A stretch of DNA of 64,000 nt, taken from NCBI RefSeq assembly GCF_022489035.1, contig NZ_JAKVTV010000001.1:1-64000 (forward strand), written 5' to 3'. The first letter of the stretch is position 1, and each line of letters opens with the position of its first letter. Position numbers and translations under genes: made by a program. This DNA is from Christiangramia lutea. GTDB lineage: Bacteria; Bacteroidota; Bacteroidia; Flavobacteriales; Flavobacteriaceae. Under the pieces are notes generated by a model, which worked only from the letters and a program-made list of their open reading frames with translations, had not been told where the DNA came from and made no database searches. Shown in pieces: positions 35,859 through 45,034 of this stretch.

Positions 35859-37277
35859 TTAATCCTGTTTTTTACTAAGATTTTTATGCTGTCGTTTTAA
35901 AAGCACCTCAATTTTCCGAACAATTGTTCTCGAAGAGGAATTTATATTATTAACTTGATAAAACCACTTTTGAGAATTTTCAATTACAGTTGATCCACCA
36001 TACTTCATCTGGGAGTAAATTATTTTCCCAATATCGGTTTTTTCATTGATCCAGTAAACTGATTCTTTATTTGGCATTGACTTAAAATGGGTATAAGAAT
36101 ATACTTCCCTTATATCCTTTTTTAAATTTTCAATTTGTGGTAAATAATTAATATATGCGCATGGTTTTCCTTTGGCTGCATAATCAAATACCATTGAAGA
36201 CCCTACATTTATGACCATGAATGTATGTTCAACTATATTGGTTTGTAAAAAAAGATCTTCTTTTTTTGGTATTGCCTGATTCCAATAATCCCCCCTTGTT
36301 TCCCATTTTGGTTCAATACTTACAATCAGATTTTTATACTTCGTCAATATTCGGTTATAACGATTAGTAAAATCTACTGGACATCTTCTGAAGACGATAC
36401 CAATATTAGTTCCTTTCTTATTTAACCTTTCTACTGCTTCGGCAACATCATTTAGAAATAATTCATCATGGGGGGAAGTAGTAATATCATCACCAGAAAA
36501 ACACAAATATTTTTTATCAATGTCTAATCCATATTCTTTAAAAAAATGATTTTTGGCTATTATTCCTGACTTATCGTAATGTATTTCAAATTGAGGGGTC
36601 CCAGTAATTTCCACCTGGTCCTCTGTTATATGTGGATAATACTTTAACAACTCATCCTTCATATAATCGCTCCAGACGAAATAATAATCAGTTTCCAGCA
36701 CCTTAGTGGCTTTGGGAAGATTATCCCATGAAAAAATGAAACATGAAGTAGGTACTTCTAGATCCTGGGCAGCAGTAATAATTGAAACAGCATTTACCGG
36801 CCTTTGACTAGTGCAGAAAACCATATCAGGCTTTTCCGCACATAATATCTGCTTGCAGTAATTGTAATAGGTAGTTCCCCTCTCCGATTCCTTCATCATT
36901 GCCCTAATTCTGGTTAATCCCTTTTCAGAATTATATATACTTATAAGCAGATCGACCAAAAGATTCTTTATCTTATTCTTCAAACCCACACTTGCCGGAG
37001 AAAACTTGAACTTCTCAAATACAGTATCATTGAATTTTCTTTGGAAAAGATCCAATTCAATATTTATTTTAGCTCTTTTAAGGAGATCTGTTTTGAAAGA
37101 AGGTTTTGGATCTAATATTATTTCCTTCAAACCTAAATCCTTCAGGACCAAAGGGGTCATATTAAGAAATATAAGCTCCCAGCCTGAATTTCTCACTTCC
37201 TCGGGGAATCGGGAATAAATAAAATTTCGTAAGCCAACTCCATCTGGAATGACTACTAAAAGTTTTTTTGAACTCAA
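35859..37277 (-). CDS. Putative GT-B glycosyltransferase, possible nonulosonate transferase
   Basis: A 472-residue protein without clear membrane spans; the frame starts at TTG 37277 (SSKKLLVVIPDGVGLRNF), and the next ATG would remove the N-terminal strand. PDMVFCTSQRPVNA and CFIFSWDNLPKATKVL suggest the first Rossmann half; GTPQFEIHYD, YLCFSGDD and FMVINVGSSMVFDYAAKGKPCAYINY suggest the donor half. The last block recalls CDP-glycerol and capsule (KpsC/S-like) transferases that use CDP- or CMP-activated donors. Lying just past neuA and asnB, it is my best candidate for moving the nonulosonic acid, but this is inference. By eye it is AT-rich. Confidence 0.55.
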   Translation of the reverse strand: MSSKKLLVVIPDGVGLRNFIYSRFPEEVRNSGWELIFLNMTPLVLKDLGLKEIILDPKPSFKTDLLKRAKINIELDLFQRKFNDTVFEKFKFSPASVGLKNKIKNLLVDLLISIYNSEKGLTRIRAMMKESERGTTYYNYCKQILCAEKPDMVFCTSQRPVNAVSIITAAQDLEVPTSCFIFSWDNLPKATKVLETDYYFVWSDYMKDELLKYYPHITEDQVEITGTPQFEIHYDKSGIIAKNHFFKEYGLDIDKKYLCFSGDDITTSPHDELFLNDVAEAVERLNKKGTNIGIVFRRCPVDFTNRYNRILTKYKNLIVSIEPKWETRGDYWNQAIPKKEDLFLQTNIVEHTFMVINVGSSMVFDYAAKGKPCAYINYLPQIENLKKDIREVYSYTHFKSMPNKESVYWINEKTDIGKIIYSQMKYGGSTVIENSQKWFYQVNNINSSSRTIVRKIEVLLKRQHKNLSKKQD

Positions 37278-37317
37278 ATTCAGATTAGATTAATTAAGAC
37301 TCTCCAAATATAAAAAA

Positions 37318-39039
37318 CTAAACATCTTCCTTAATATTGGTAGCTATTAGACTTGCATTAATCCACTGCCATAGAAAAAAGCTATTACTTTTTTCTCCCG
37401 CCTGATATTTTCTTAATTCACCCATGATCTTATCATGATCAAACCATGAACTAAAAGTAGAAGTTTTCAAACTACTGAGGCTTCCTTGCACAAACCCTGA
37501 GAGCTCATTTCCTAACCATTCTCGCTGTGGGGTTTGCAAAGCTCTTTTTGGGGCCGCTGAAATCTTATCGGGAACATAATCTTTTATTATCTCACGTAAA
37601 AGATATTTTTGGACTCCTCCCTTTATCTTTAAAGATACAGGCAGTGAGAAGGCTAGTTCTACCAGCCTATAATCCAGAAAAGGTTCTCTAAGTTCTGTGC
37701 TATAGGCCATGGAAATACGATCGTTAAATCTTAATGCTCGAGGTAATTTGGTATAGAAAAGATCTCGGAATTGTAAATTTTGCAACTTATCAGTGAAAGG
37801 CTCAGGATAATGCGGTTTCTCTGAGAATTCCTGAAATTCCTTTTCCAAAACATATGATTTAAAACTTTTTGATTTTCCTGTTCCCTGCACTAGGGAAAAA
37901 TCCTTTTTATTATAATAATCATATCCAGCCCACTGTTCATCCATTCCCTGGCCGTCTAGCAATACTTTAACCCCAAGGTCCCTGGCCTTTTCAAATATTT
38001 TTGCATATGCTATTGTGGGAACCCCTCCAAAAGGTTCTTCCTGGAAATTAGCAATTAGTTGTGCGTATTCGGGCACTTCTTCGGGTAAAAGCTTTACTTT
38101 TTCTAAAGGATTACCTGTTTGAGAGATCATTTTTTCTACCCACGGCAATTCATCATAACGTTGGTCTCCAGTGTAAAAGCTAAATGCCGTTATTTTTATA
38201 TTTTTATGATGAGCATTAACTAGAGATAACAGTAAAGAACTGTCTATTCCTCCACTGATATTAAATCCAACCTCAACATCCGCTCTGAATCGTAATCTAA
38301 GAGATTCTTTAAGTATCGACAGGTATTGTTCCTTTATGTCCGATTTGCAAAATTCTGGAGCCAAGCTCTTTATACGATCTGGAAAATCGTACCATTTTCT
38401 GATAGATAATTGTCCTTCTATATATTCTATGAAATGCCCCGCTGGCAATTGTTCTATTCCCTCAAAAAAAGTCTCCCAAGGGAGTCCATTTGATCCAAAA
38501 CAAAAGTAGTTTGCCCATACCCTTTTATTGGGATCTGCGGGTTTTACCGTCCTTATTGCCTTTATCTCACTTGCAAAAACAAATTTAGAAGATCCTTTGT
38601 GGTAGTAGAAAGGTTTGACTCCGAAACGATCTCTGGCCGCGAACATTTTTTTATCCAGACTGTCCCATATAGCGAAGGAAAACATACCATTTAATTTATT
38701 TAAGCAATCCTTACCATAGATAATGAATGCGGCAAGTAATACTTCGGTATCTGAATTGGTCCTGAAAGAATATTTCGTCCCTATTTCAGATTTCAATTCC
38801 TTATAATTATAGATCTCTCCATTAAAACTCAGGTGATACCTTCCAGAGTTATCTGAAAAAGGCTGGTTGGCATGCTTGTTAAGGTCGATAATAGAAAGAC
38901 GATTGTGGCCTAGTACTGCAAATCCTTTATCCCTATAAATTCCTGAGGAATCTGGTCCACGATGTTGAATGGTTTTTAGCATTAGATTCATCTCATGTTC
39001 CTTAATTCCAGCACCTAATATTCCTGCGATCCCACACAT
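37318..39039 (-). CDS. asnB: Asparagine synthase-type glutamine amidotransferase
   Basis: A complete 573-residue class II amidotransferase. Cys2 of MCGIAGILG is the glutaminase nucleophile; the N-terminal domain includes QHRGPDSSG, LSFNGEIYNYKEL and FAARDRFGVKPFYY. The synthetase half has the pyrophosphate motif FNISGGIDSSLLL (about 262) and LLDGQGMDEQWAGYD. It can make asparagine, but homologues inside polysaccharide loci (as in O-antigen clusters) amidate uronic or nonulosonic acids. The start codon overlaps the neuA stop (TAATG), which ties it to the nonulosonate cassette; the true acceptor is unknown. Confidence 0.9.
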   Translation of the reverse strand: MCGIAGILGAGIKEHEMNLMLKTIQHRGPDSSGIYRDKGFAVLGHNRLSIIDLNKHANQPFSDNSGRYHLSFNGEIYNYKELKSEIGTKYSFRTNSDTEVLLAAFIIYGKDCLNKLNGMFSFAIWDSLDKKMFAARDRFGVKPFYYHKGSSKFVFASEIKAIRTVKPADPNKRVWANYFCFGSNGLPWETFFEGIEQLPAGHFIEYIEGQLSIRKWYDFPDRIKSLAPEFCKSDIKEQYLSILKESLRLRFRADVEVGFNISGGIDSSLLLSLVNAHHKNIKITAFSFYTGDQRYDELPWVEKMISQTGNPLEKVKLLPEEVPEYAQLIANFQEEPFGGVPTIAYAKIFEKARDLGVKVLLDGQGMDEQWAGYDYYNKKDFSLVQGTGKSKSFKSYVLEKEFQEFSEKPHYPEPFTDKLQNLQFRDLFYTKLPRALRFNDRISMAYSTELREPFLDYRLVELAFSLPVSLKIKGGVQKYLLREIIKDYVPDKISAAPKRALQTPQREWLGNELSGFVQGSLSSLKTSTFSSWFDHDKIMGELRKYQAGEKSNSFFLWQWINASLIATNIKEDV

Positions 39040-39731
39040 TATTTTAACTTCCTAATAATTTTTTCTGCTCTCTCCCAGTCCGCCTGGGTATCGAGATTAA
39101 CATGCTCCTGACCCATATTTTCTATAAAACCAATTCTTTCACCGTAGAGCGAATTTTCCTTTAGTATGACCTCCGTCCTAGTTAGGTAAATTGCTCCATC
39201 CCTATAATATGACTTTGGCAGGTCCTGTCTTCGAGTAATGATATTTTTCTCACCGGTAGCAATCTGAAGTTTTCCTTTCTTTTCCTCAAACACCCAGTGC
39301 GGGTTGAATTCGTGAGGGACTTCTCGTACGCTTATTAGAGAATCGTACTCTCCCGATTCAAATTCCCTGATCGCTTTATCTATAAGTCCGTAAGTTCTAA
39401 AAGGTGTGGTTGGTTGTAAAAGGCACACTGCCTCAAAATGTTCATTAAACTTTGTGTAATATGAAAGAGCGTGTTTCACCACATCTAAGGAAGGTGTATC
39501 ATCTTCACTAAATTCGGCTGGACGGATAAAAGGAATTTCTATACCCAGGATTTCACCTTTTCTTATGATCTCATCAGAATCTGAACTTAAAACACAACGA
39601 GTTATTAAATTGGATTTTAGCGCTGAATCTATGGTGTATTTAATAAGTGGCTCACCTCCAAGCTTTTTAATGTTCTTACCGGGAATGCCTTTACTTCCAC
39701 CCCTTGCTGGTATAATCCCAAGAATTCTCAT
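39039..39731 (-). CDS. neuA: CMP-nonulosonate (acylneuraminate) cytidylyltransferase
   Basis: This enzyme activates a nonulosonic acid with CTP to the CMP-sugar donor. The 230 residues carry the nucleotidyltransferase signature IIPARGGSKGIPGKNIK, the LGGEPLIKYTIDSA follow-up, DDTPSLDVVKHAL, VCLLQPTTPFR and NLDTQADWERAE. Related enzymes act on Neu5Ac, legionaminic or pseudaminic acid; the sugar cannot be read from the sequence. One-base overlaps (TAATG) link it to neuC upstream and asnB downstream. Confidence 0.9.
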   Translation of the reverse strand: MRILGIIPARGGSKGIPGKNIKKLGGEPLIKYTIDSALKSNLITRCVLSSDSDEIIRKGEILGIEIPFIRPAEFSEDDTPSLDVVKHALSYYTKFNEHFEAVCLLQPTTPFRTYGLIDKAIREFESGEYDSLISVREVPHEFNPHWVFEEKKGKLQIATGEKNIITRRQDLPKSYYRDGAIYLTRTEVILKENSLYGERIGFIENMGQEHVNLDTQADWERAEKIIRKLK

Positions 39732-40888
39732 TAATAACTAATGGTTTTGCTAAAACTAAGTTCAGAATTCGCCAGGATTTCTGCAATTTTCTTTCCAGCC
39801 TCCCCATTACCGTAAATCGATGATCCCGGATATTTATCTGAATATATTGCATCCTTCATCGCCTTATAAATTTCCTCCCTGTGATGGGGTACATCATTCA
39901 CATTTTCGCCACGTATCCTTCGATTTTGACGTTTCCCTATATTAACTACCGGTACTCCAAGATAAGAGCATTCTCTTATTCCTGCGCTCGAGTTTCCAAT
40001 AAGGGCTTTAGAATGTTTCAGTAACCTGAGAAAATCGAGAGGATCCATATTCTTAAAAAAATGAATATTCTTAGGTTTTCTCATTTCCCTGTAACTCCTG
40101 ATCCCATTCGAGGTGCCATCTGATCCCGCATCAACATTGGGCCAGAACCAGAAGACCGGATAGCCTAAATTATCCACTGCTTCAAGGGTTTCGATAATAT
40201 GCTCTCTAGCTTTCTGATATTCAGTGGTCACGGGATGTTGCATTACAACTACGTAGCCCTTCTTCCAATCCAGTTCTTCTCCAACCCCACCGTATTTTTC
40301 AATGGGATCAAAATTGAGTTTGTCTTCACTGCATATCTCTTTTACCAGATCAATGGAAGGACAACCTGTATTGATAACTTTCTCAGGATCTTCACCAAGT
40401 TTAATCACTCTTGCTCTTGCATCCTCGCTTGAAACCAAGTGAAGGTCGGCTAATTTGGTATTGGCATGCCTTACTTTCTCGTCTATGCTTCCTGTAACCT
40501 CTCCTCCCTGAATATGTACTAAAGGAATATTCTGATAGGCCGCGGCAATGGATGTTGCTATAGTTTCGAACCTGTCCGCAATTGTTACTACCGCATCAGG
40601 TTTAAGGTTATAAAAGACGTTGGTTAACTCCATCACCCCTATGCCGGTAGTTTTTGCCATGGTAGTGGGATTTTCCCCTTCTAATACCATAAATACCTTT
40701 GCTGCTGCACTAAAACCGTCCCTTTCTATGAAATCTGCAGCGTTTCCGTACCTGTCCAGCAATGCAGACCCGGCAATTACAAGCTGAAGATCCAAAGAGG
40801 GATGAACTTGAATTGCAGCAAGTGCCGACTTAATGCGACTATAAGAAGGCCGGGCAGTTACAACAATACAGATCTTACGCTTTTTCAT
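39731..40888 (-). CDS. neuC: Hydrolysing UDP-GlcNAc 2-epimerase (NeuC type)
   Basis: I start at ATG 40888 (MKKRKICIVVTARPSYSRI, 385 residues); the frame extends to a TTG at 40909, which is less likely. The enzyme releases UDP and gives ManNAc, or the matching 2-epimer for a modified sugar, feeding neuB. Family blocks are TARPSYSRI, VVTIADRFET, IPLVHIQGGEVTGSIDEKVRHA, VVMQHPVTTEY and GNSSAGIRECSYLGVPVVNIGKRQ. Because no legionaminate or pseudaminate dehydratase/aminotransferase lies nearby, a direct UDP-GlcNAc to Neu5Ac route is the simplest reading. Confidence 0.88.
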   Translation of the reverse strand: MKKRKICIVVTARPSYSRIKSALAAIQVHPSLDLQLVIAGSALLDRYGNAADFIERDGFSAAAKVFMVLEGENPTTMAKTTGIGVMELTNVFYNLKPDAVVTIADRFETIATSIAAAYQNIPLVHIQGGEVTGSIDEKVRHANTKLADLHLVSSEDARARVIKLGEDPEKVINTGCPSIDLVKEICSEDKLNFDPIEKYGGVGEELDWKKGYVVVMQHPVTTEYQKAREHIIETLEAVDNLGYPVFWFWPNVDAGSDGTSNGIRSYREMRKPKNIHFFKNMDPLDFLRLLKHSKALIGNSSAGIRECSYLGVPVVNIGKRQNRRIRGENVNDVPHHREEIYKAMKDAIYSDKYPGSSIYGNGEAGKKIAEILANSELSFSKTISY

Positions 40889-40918
40889 AATCCTTGAGAT
40901 ATGGAACAATGTAAAAAT

Positions 40919-41911
40919 TTAAATATGATCATGTTTTAAAAAAGACCATTTTTTAATGTCCTTGGTCAATGCCTTCCCTATAACGTTTCGGAATTCAGCC
41001 GCATTGATACCATAATTTTTAGGCTTTTTTGCCTCCAGGTCTTCAAATTTTATTTTATCCCCCTTTTTCAAACTCTTATTTACTGCCAGAGATTTTTCAA
41101 ATATTTTCTTTAAGTCTGTAAATTGAGAATTATCAGTTTTATCTATAGGATTTTTTAATGCTTTATCTATATTCTTCACAGCTTCTACCAAATTTTTCAC
41201 TTCGTCAATCTCTAATGACGAAGTTGCATCGGGACCAAAACTCTTTCGGCTAAAAACGGCATGAAATTCCAGAATCTCAGCACCCAAGGCCGCAGCTGCT
41301 ATACAGGTTTCAGGTCTAGCAGAATGATCCGAATAACCAATGGGAACCATATACCTTTCCCTAAGTTCCTTAATAACATTCAAGCCATAATTCTCTGGCT
41401 TTGTTGGATATGAGGTAACGCATTGAAGTATGGAAAAATCAACACCTTTTTCCATTAGGAAATTCACCGTATCATCCAGCTCCGTAAAGGAACTCATGCC
41501 TGAAGACAAAATCAAAGTTCTACCGGTAGCAGCAATTTTTTCAAGAAGTAGAAAATTATTCACCTCTCCAGATCCAATTTTATAACGCTTAACTCCAATT
41601 TCCTCCAATAAATCTACCGCGGCATTGCTAAATGGTGATGCTAAGAACTCAACTTCATTTTCATCACAGGTATTTTTGATGATTTTCCATTCTTCAAGAT
41701 TAAATTCCATTCTTTTCCAATAATCGAATCGTGTTTTATCCTGTTTTGAAAATTTTATTCGAAAAGGTTCATGTACACTGCTTTCTGCCTCTGCGATATG
41801 CACCTGGAATTTTATGGCATTTATGCCAGTATTCGCCAGTGCTTTTATATATGCTAATGCCATCCCAAGACTGCCTTCATGAGCCTGACCTATTTCAGCG
41901 ATTATAAACAT
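40919..41911 (-). CDS. neuB: N-acetylneuraminate/nonulosonate synthase (NeuB family)
   Basis: NeuB condenses a six-carbon N-acyl amino sugar with phosphoenolpyruvate to make the nine-carbon nonulosonic acid. The 330 residues show the TIM-barrel start FIIAEIGQAHEGSLGMA, AIKFQVHIAE, FLASPFSNAAVDLLEE, KIGSGEVNNFLLLE, ILSSGMSS, LQCVTSYPT, GYSDHS and the metal-ligand EFHAVFSRKSFGPDATSSLE. A C-terminal SAF-like antifreeze domain (about 270-330, NKSLKKGDKIKFEDLEAKKP) is complete. It opens the neuB-neuC-neuA order. Relatives make Neu5Ac, legionaminate or pseudaminate. Confidence 0.92.
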   Translation of the reverse strand: MFIIAEIGQAHEGSLGMALAYIKALANTGINAIKFQVHIAEAESSVHEPFRIKFSKQDKTRFDYWKRMEFNLEEWKIIKNTCDENEVEFLASPFSNAAVDLLEEIGVKRYKIGSGEVNNFLLLEKIAATGRTLILSSGMSSFTELDDTVNFLMEKGVDFSILQCVTSYPTKPENYGLNVIKELRERYMVPIGYSDHSARPETCIAAAALGAEILEFHAVFSRKSFGPDATSSLEIDEVKNLVEAVKNIDKALKNPIDKTDNSQFTDLKKIFEKSLAVNKSLKKGDKIKFEDLEAKKPKNYGINAAEFRNVIGKALTKDIKKWSFLKHDHI

Positions 41912-41914
41912 AAA

Positions 41915-42790
41915 TTAGACTTTTAAAATAATATTGATTGCTCCTGCCATTAATTCCTCGTCCTTATAGGCTTTAAAATCATGATGCAAATTCAGATTTT
42001 TGAACTTTCTATAATATTCTGAATTTATATCGGGCACCTCATAACCAACATGAATAATCTCTAAATTCAATTTATTAAAGATATTTAAATATTGAGGCAA
42101 CCTCAACCTGTTATGATAATCAAATCTAGTGTGCTTCTTTTTCCATTCATGTTCTGAATACTTTAAAAAATCCTGAAGGGATAACTCTTTGTCTACATAT
42201 GCTCTGTGGTCTCCTGGGGAAATCATGTGGATAATAAAAGAACCGGCTTTTAGTTCGTTTTTAAACTTGAGATGCATGGCTTCTATAACCTCTGGTCTTA
42301 CATGCTCAAGCACAAAGCGTGAAAAAATAAGGTTGCGGTCGGTTAAATCATGATCCAGAATATTGCTATTAGGAAAATATCTGATTGAGGATGGTAGCGC
42401 ATACTTTGAATTTTTATCCGGATTAAGCTTTACTTCAAATTCTTTAGAAAAAACCTCATTAAGCTGTTCAATATTCTTCTTTTGATAATGGCAATGTAGA
42501 TCAAATGTTTCAATGCTTTTGGCATTAGATAGAAAACTAAAAAAATAAGGCATTAATGGCAGCCAACCTGACCCTATCTCAGCAACATGCCTATTCTCAA
42601 TAGATATTCCTTTTTTTTGAGTTATTTCTAGAAATGTCCTGAATGAATTATGGGAAGACCTGACCTTAAATTCAAGACTTTCCTTACTCAAAAACTCCTG
42701 TACAAAATGGTAGATCTCATTTCCCGATCTTTCAGGAAGAAAACCTAGTAGTTGAAAAAAGAGGTTTTTGAATCTGAGTTTTAAAGACAT
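41915..42790 (-). CDS. SAM-dependent methyltransferase-like protein
   Basis: A 291-residue protein with a recognisable but divergent methyltransferase core: HVAEIGSGWLPLMPYFFS as motif I, SIETFDLHCHYQKKN as motif II, and LIFSRFVLEHVRPEVIEAM with AGSFIIHMISPGDHRAY further on. It lacks membrane spans. It sits between a GT2 gene and neuB, 3 nt from neuB, so it may methylate the nonulosonic acid or a neighbouring sugar. That link rests on position only. Confidence 0.7.
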   Translation of the reverse strand: MSLKLRFKNLFFQLLGFLPERSGNEIYHFVQEFLSKESLEFKVRSSHNSFRTFLEITQKKGISIENRHVAEIGSGWLPLMPYFFSFLSNAKSIETFDLHCHYQKKNIEQLNEVFSKEFEVKLNPDKNSKYALPSSIRYFPNSNILDHDLTDRNLIFSRFVLEHVRPEVIEAMHLKFKNELKAGSFIIHMISPGDHRAYVDKELSLQDFLKYSEHEWKKKHTRFDYHNRLRLPQYLNIFNKLNLEIIHVGYEVPDINSEYYRKFKNLNLHHDFKAYKDEELMAGAINIILKV

Positions 42791-42798
42791 ATGAAAAA

Positions 42799-43875
42799 CT
42801 AAGAAAATTTTATAGCTACCTCTATGTCCCTACCATTATCAACTTTTATAGTATAGGGTACATTCCTATAAAAAGAAATAAGGTGCAACAATATCATATC
42901 TTTCACTTCCCTTAAGGTGTAATATTCCGGAACTTTCTTTCCCAGCATTCTTTTTACTTTATACTTTTTTGAATTTTCAAATAGATCAGGTTTAAAACTA
43001 ATTTTAATGATTCCCTCATTTTTTACCGGTAACATTCCATATAAAACATCTTCCACCTGTCGTTTTTCGTTAGTGATTTCCATTGAAACTTCAGAATTTT
43101 CAAGAAGCTGGAAATCTTCCCTGCCCATTATTTCACCCCAGCCGGAAATATTAACTTTTGTAGCCTTATTTGAAATAGCATTTTTAAGATGCTGATGATT
43201 CAAAGGTAGAATTCCAGAAAGTTGTAAGTCTGCAATTGATTCATTATTCTCTAGCTTCTGAAATGATTTGTGCCACTGGTGCAAGAGTAATAATTTCTCA
43301 TCATAATATTCAACCTCATTACCAGCATTTTTTAATCTAATATGCATATCGGTATCTTCCCCTCCCCAGAAATGATAAAACTCGTCAAACCCATTTAAAT
43401 CCTTTAACTGAGCAACTGGAAAAAGACTTAACCCGGTTGCTTCATTAGTACTTGACCTGTAATCTGAATATTCACTAAAGGCTTTGACTTTCCTGCTTTC
43501 TGAAGAACTTAAATAACCTACCTGAAAATAAGTGGTCTGGCCTGTTTTTGTCAAATTATTAGCAATTTCCAGGAATTCAGGATGAAAAATAATATCTACA
43601 TCTGCTACAAAACAATATTCTGTATCCAAATATCTAATTACTGAATTCAGGGTCCTGCTTTTATTCCAGGGTTGATGCCTGGTATAGTGATATTGATAGT
43701 GAACAAACGAATAATCCAAACATAATTCTTTTACGATCTCAGAATTAATTTTGGAAGAACCATAATCAATGAAGTAAACCTTAAAGTTCTTATGAGTCTG
43801 CCCTTCGAGGGATCGAAATAAAATTTTTATTCTTTCCGGGTCTCGATTACGATATGGAATTAATATTGAAATCAA
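42799..43875 (-). CDS. Glycosyltransferase family 2 with galactosyltransferase-like motif, TTG start
   Basis: A 358-residue GT-A enzyme: ISILIPYRNRDPERIKILFRS, YFIDYGSS, FVADVDIIFHPEF (DxD) and the GT7-type block FYHFWGGEDTDMHIRLKNAG, seen in galactosyl- and N-acetylgalactosaminyltransferases such as chondroitin-type polymerases. The fold begins at once after TTG 43875, 1 nt after the preceding stop, so TTG must be the start. A C-terminal part of about 130 residues (from KLENNES) is of unknown function. Confidence 0.82.
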   Translation of the reverse strand: MISILIPYRNRDPERIKILFRSLEGQTHKNFKVYFIDYGSSKINSEIVKELCLDYSFVHYQYHYTRHQPWNKSRTLNSVIRYLDTEYCFVADVDIIFHPEFLEIANNLTKTGQTTYFQVGYLSSSESRKVKAFSEYSDYRSSTNEATGLSLFPVAQLKDLNGFDEFYHFWGGEDTDMHIRLKNAGNEVEYYDEKLLLLHQWHKSFQKLENNESIADLQLSGILPLNHQHLKNAISNKATKVNISGWGEIMGREDFQLLENSEVSMEITNEKRQVEDVLYGMLPVKNEGIIKISFKPDLFENSKKYKVKRMLGKKVPEYYTLREVKDMILLHLISFYRNVPYTIKVDNGRDIEVAIKFS

Positions 43876-43876
43876 A

Positions 43877-45028
43877 TTATTCTGCTAATTCTTTTTCGAT
43901 GTAATTATACTTTTCCAGAACAGAAGCCCTAATAAGGTCCCTATCAAACTTTGGCCTTAAGAACTCAATATTATAATTTTCAGCCTTTTCTAATAGCAGT
44001 GCATCACCTATAGCTTCTTCAATTAACAAAGTTATTTCCAAAACATATTCCGGGTCATTGATTAAAAAACCGTTTTTTCCATCTATAATAAGTTCTTCTG
44101 TGGCGCCCCCAGGATTGGACTGAATTGGAAAAGCGCCCATAATGATTGATTCGATCAAGGTATTTGGAATCCCATCTGATGCGCTATTACCAATATATAT
44201 AAGTGAATCCCCCATAAGAGTTAAAACTCTGTCGTTATCAATCTTTCCCAAAACGGTAAAATTACTCCAGGTACCCAATTCAGATGTTGATATGAATTCA
44301 ACTACCTCTTCATCTGCCCCAAAAACAATTAAATCAAAAAGATTTAATTTATCCTTCAATTTCATTATTGCCATTAATACTTCAATACACCTCCCATGTT
44401 TCCCTTGATACCCCTTGATAAGGATCTTTTTACGTGTGTTACGAGGCCTCAATAATTTATTTGTTTTTTCAAGATCGTATCCTCCCCTTCCCGGAAATAC
44501 TCCTAAAAATTCACCGTTAAAACCAAAATTAAGTGCCAAAGAATAATCCCTCTGACAATCTGTGAACAAATAGTCCAGATGAGGAAATACCTCCATCATT
44601 TCTCGTTTTTCTTTTTCAAACCTGCTGTAGTAGTATATATCACTGCCCCATGAAGAATATATCCATTTAATCTCTTTATAGTTTTTCATTACTTGAAAAA
44701 TTGGAACCGCAGATAAATACATTACAAAACTATGAACGACATCTGGCTGAATTTGTCGCACTAATTTTTCGAAGATATTACTTAAAGATCGTTCATTATA
44801 TGTATTTATGAACTTGTTTAAGCCCGGTAATTTTTTTTTAATAAAATACCGTCCCGGATAATCAGCCTTATATCTCCATCCAACAATTTGCTCAACAAAA
44901 TCTATGTTATTTACAATAGTTCTTGAGTCCTTCACATCTAACCAGAAAACTTCATGGCCTGCTCCTTCTAACTGGTTAACCCAATTAAAGAAATGACTGG
45001 AAAAAATAGATACCATTAATATTTTCAT
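43877..45028 (-). CDS. Glycosyltransferase family 4
   Basis: A 383-residue GT-B enzyme. N-terminal landmarks are KILMVSIFSSHFFNWVNQL and IQPDVVHSFVMY with YSSWGSDIYYYSRFEK; the C-terminal donor domain shows KKILIKGYQGKHGRC, NFTVLGKI and YIGNSASDGIPNTLIESIIMG followed by SNPGGATEELI. The GNSASDGIPNTLIES block holds the usual Glu pair of GT4 enzymes. Substrates unknown. It is followed 1 nt later by a GT2 gene with a TTG start. Confidence 0.86.
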   Translation of the reverse strand: MKILMVSIFSSHFFNWVNQLEGAGHEVFWLDVKDSRTIVNNIDFVEQIVGWRYKADYPGRYFIKKKLPGLNKFINTYNERSLSNIFEKLVRQIQPDVVHSFVMYLSAVPIFQVMKNYKEIKWIYSSWGSDIYYYSRFEKEKREMMEVFPHLDYLFTDCQRDYSLALNFGFNGEFLGVFPGRGGYDLEKTNKLLRPRNTRKKILIKGYQGKHGRCIEVLMAIMKLKDKLNLFDLIVFGADEEVVEFISTSELGTWSNFTVLGKIDNDRVLTLMGDSLIYIGNSASDGIPNTLIESIIMGAFPIQSNPGGATEELIIDGKNGFLINDPEYVLEITLLIEEAIGDALLLEKAENYNIEFLRPKFDRDLIRASVLEKYNYIEKELAE

Positions 45029-45034
45029 TGTAGG

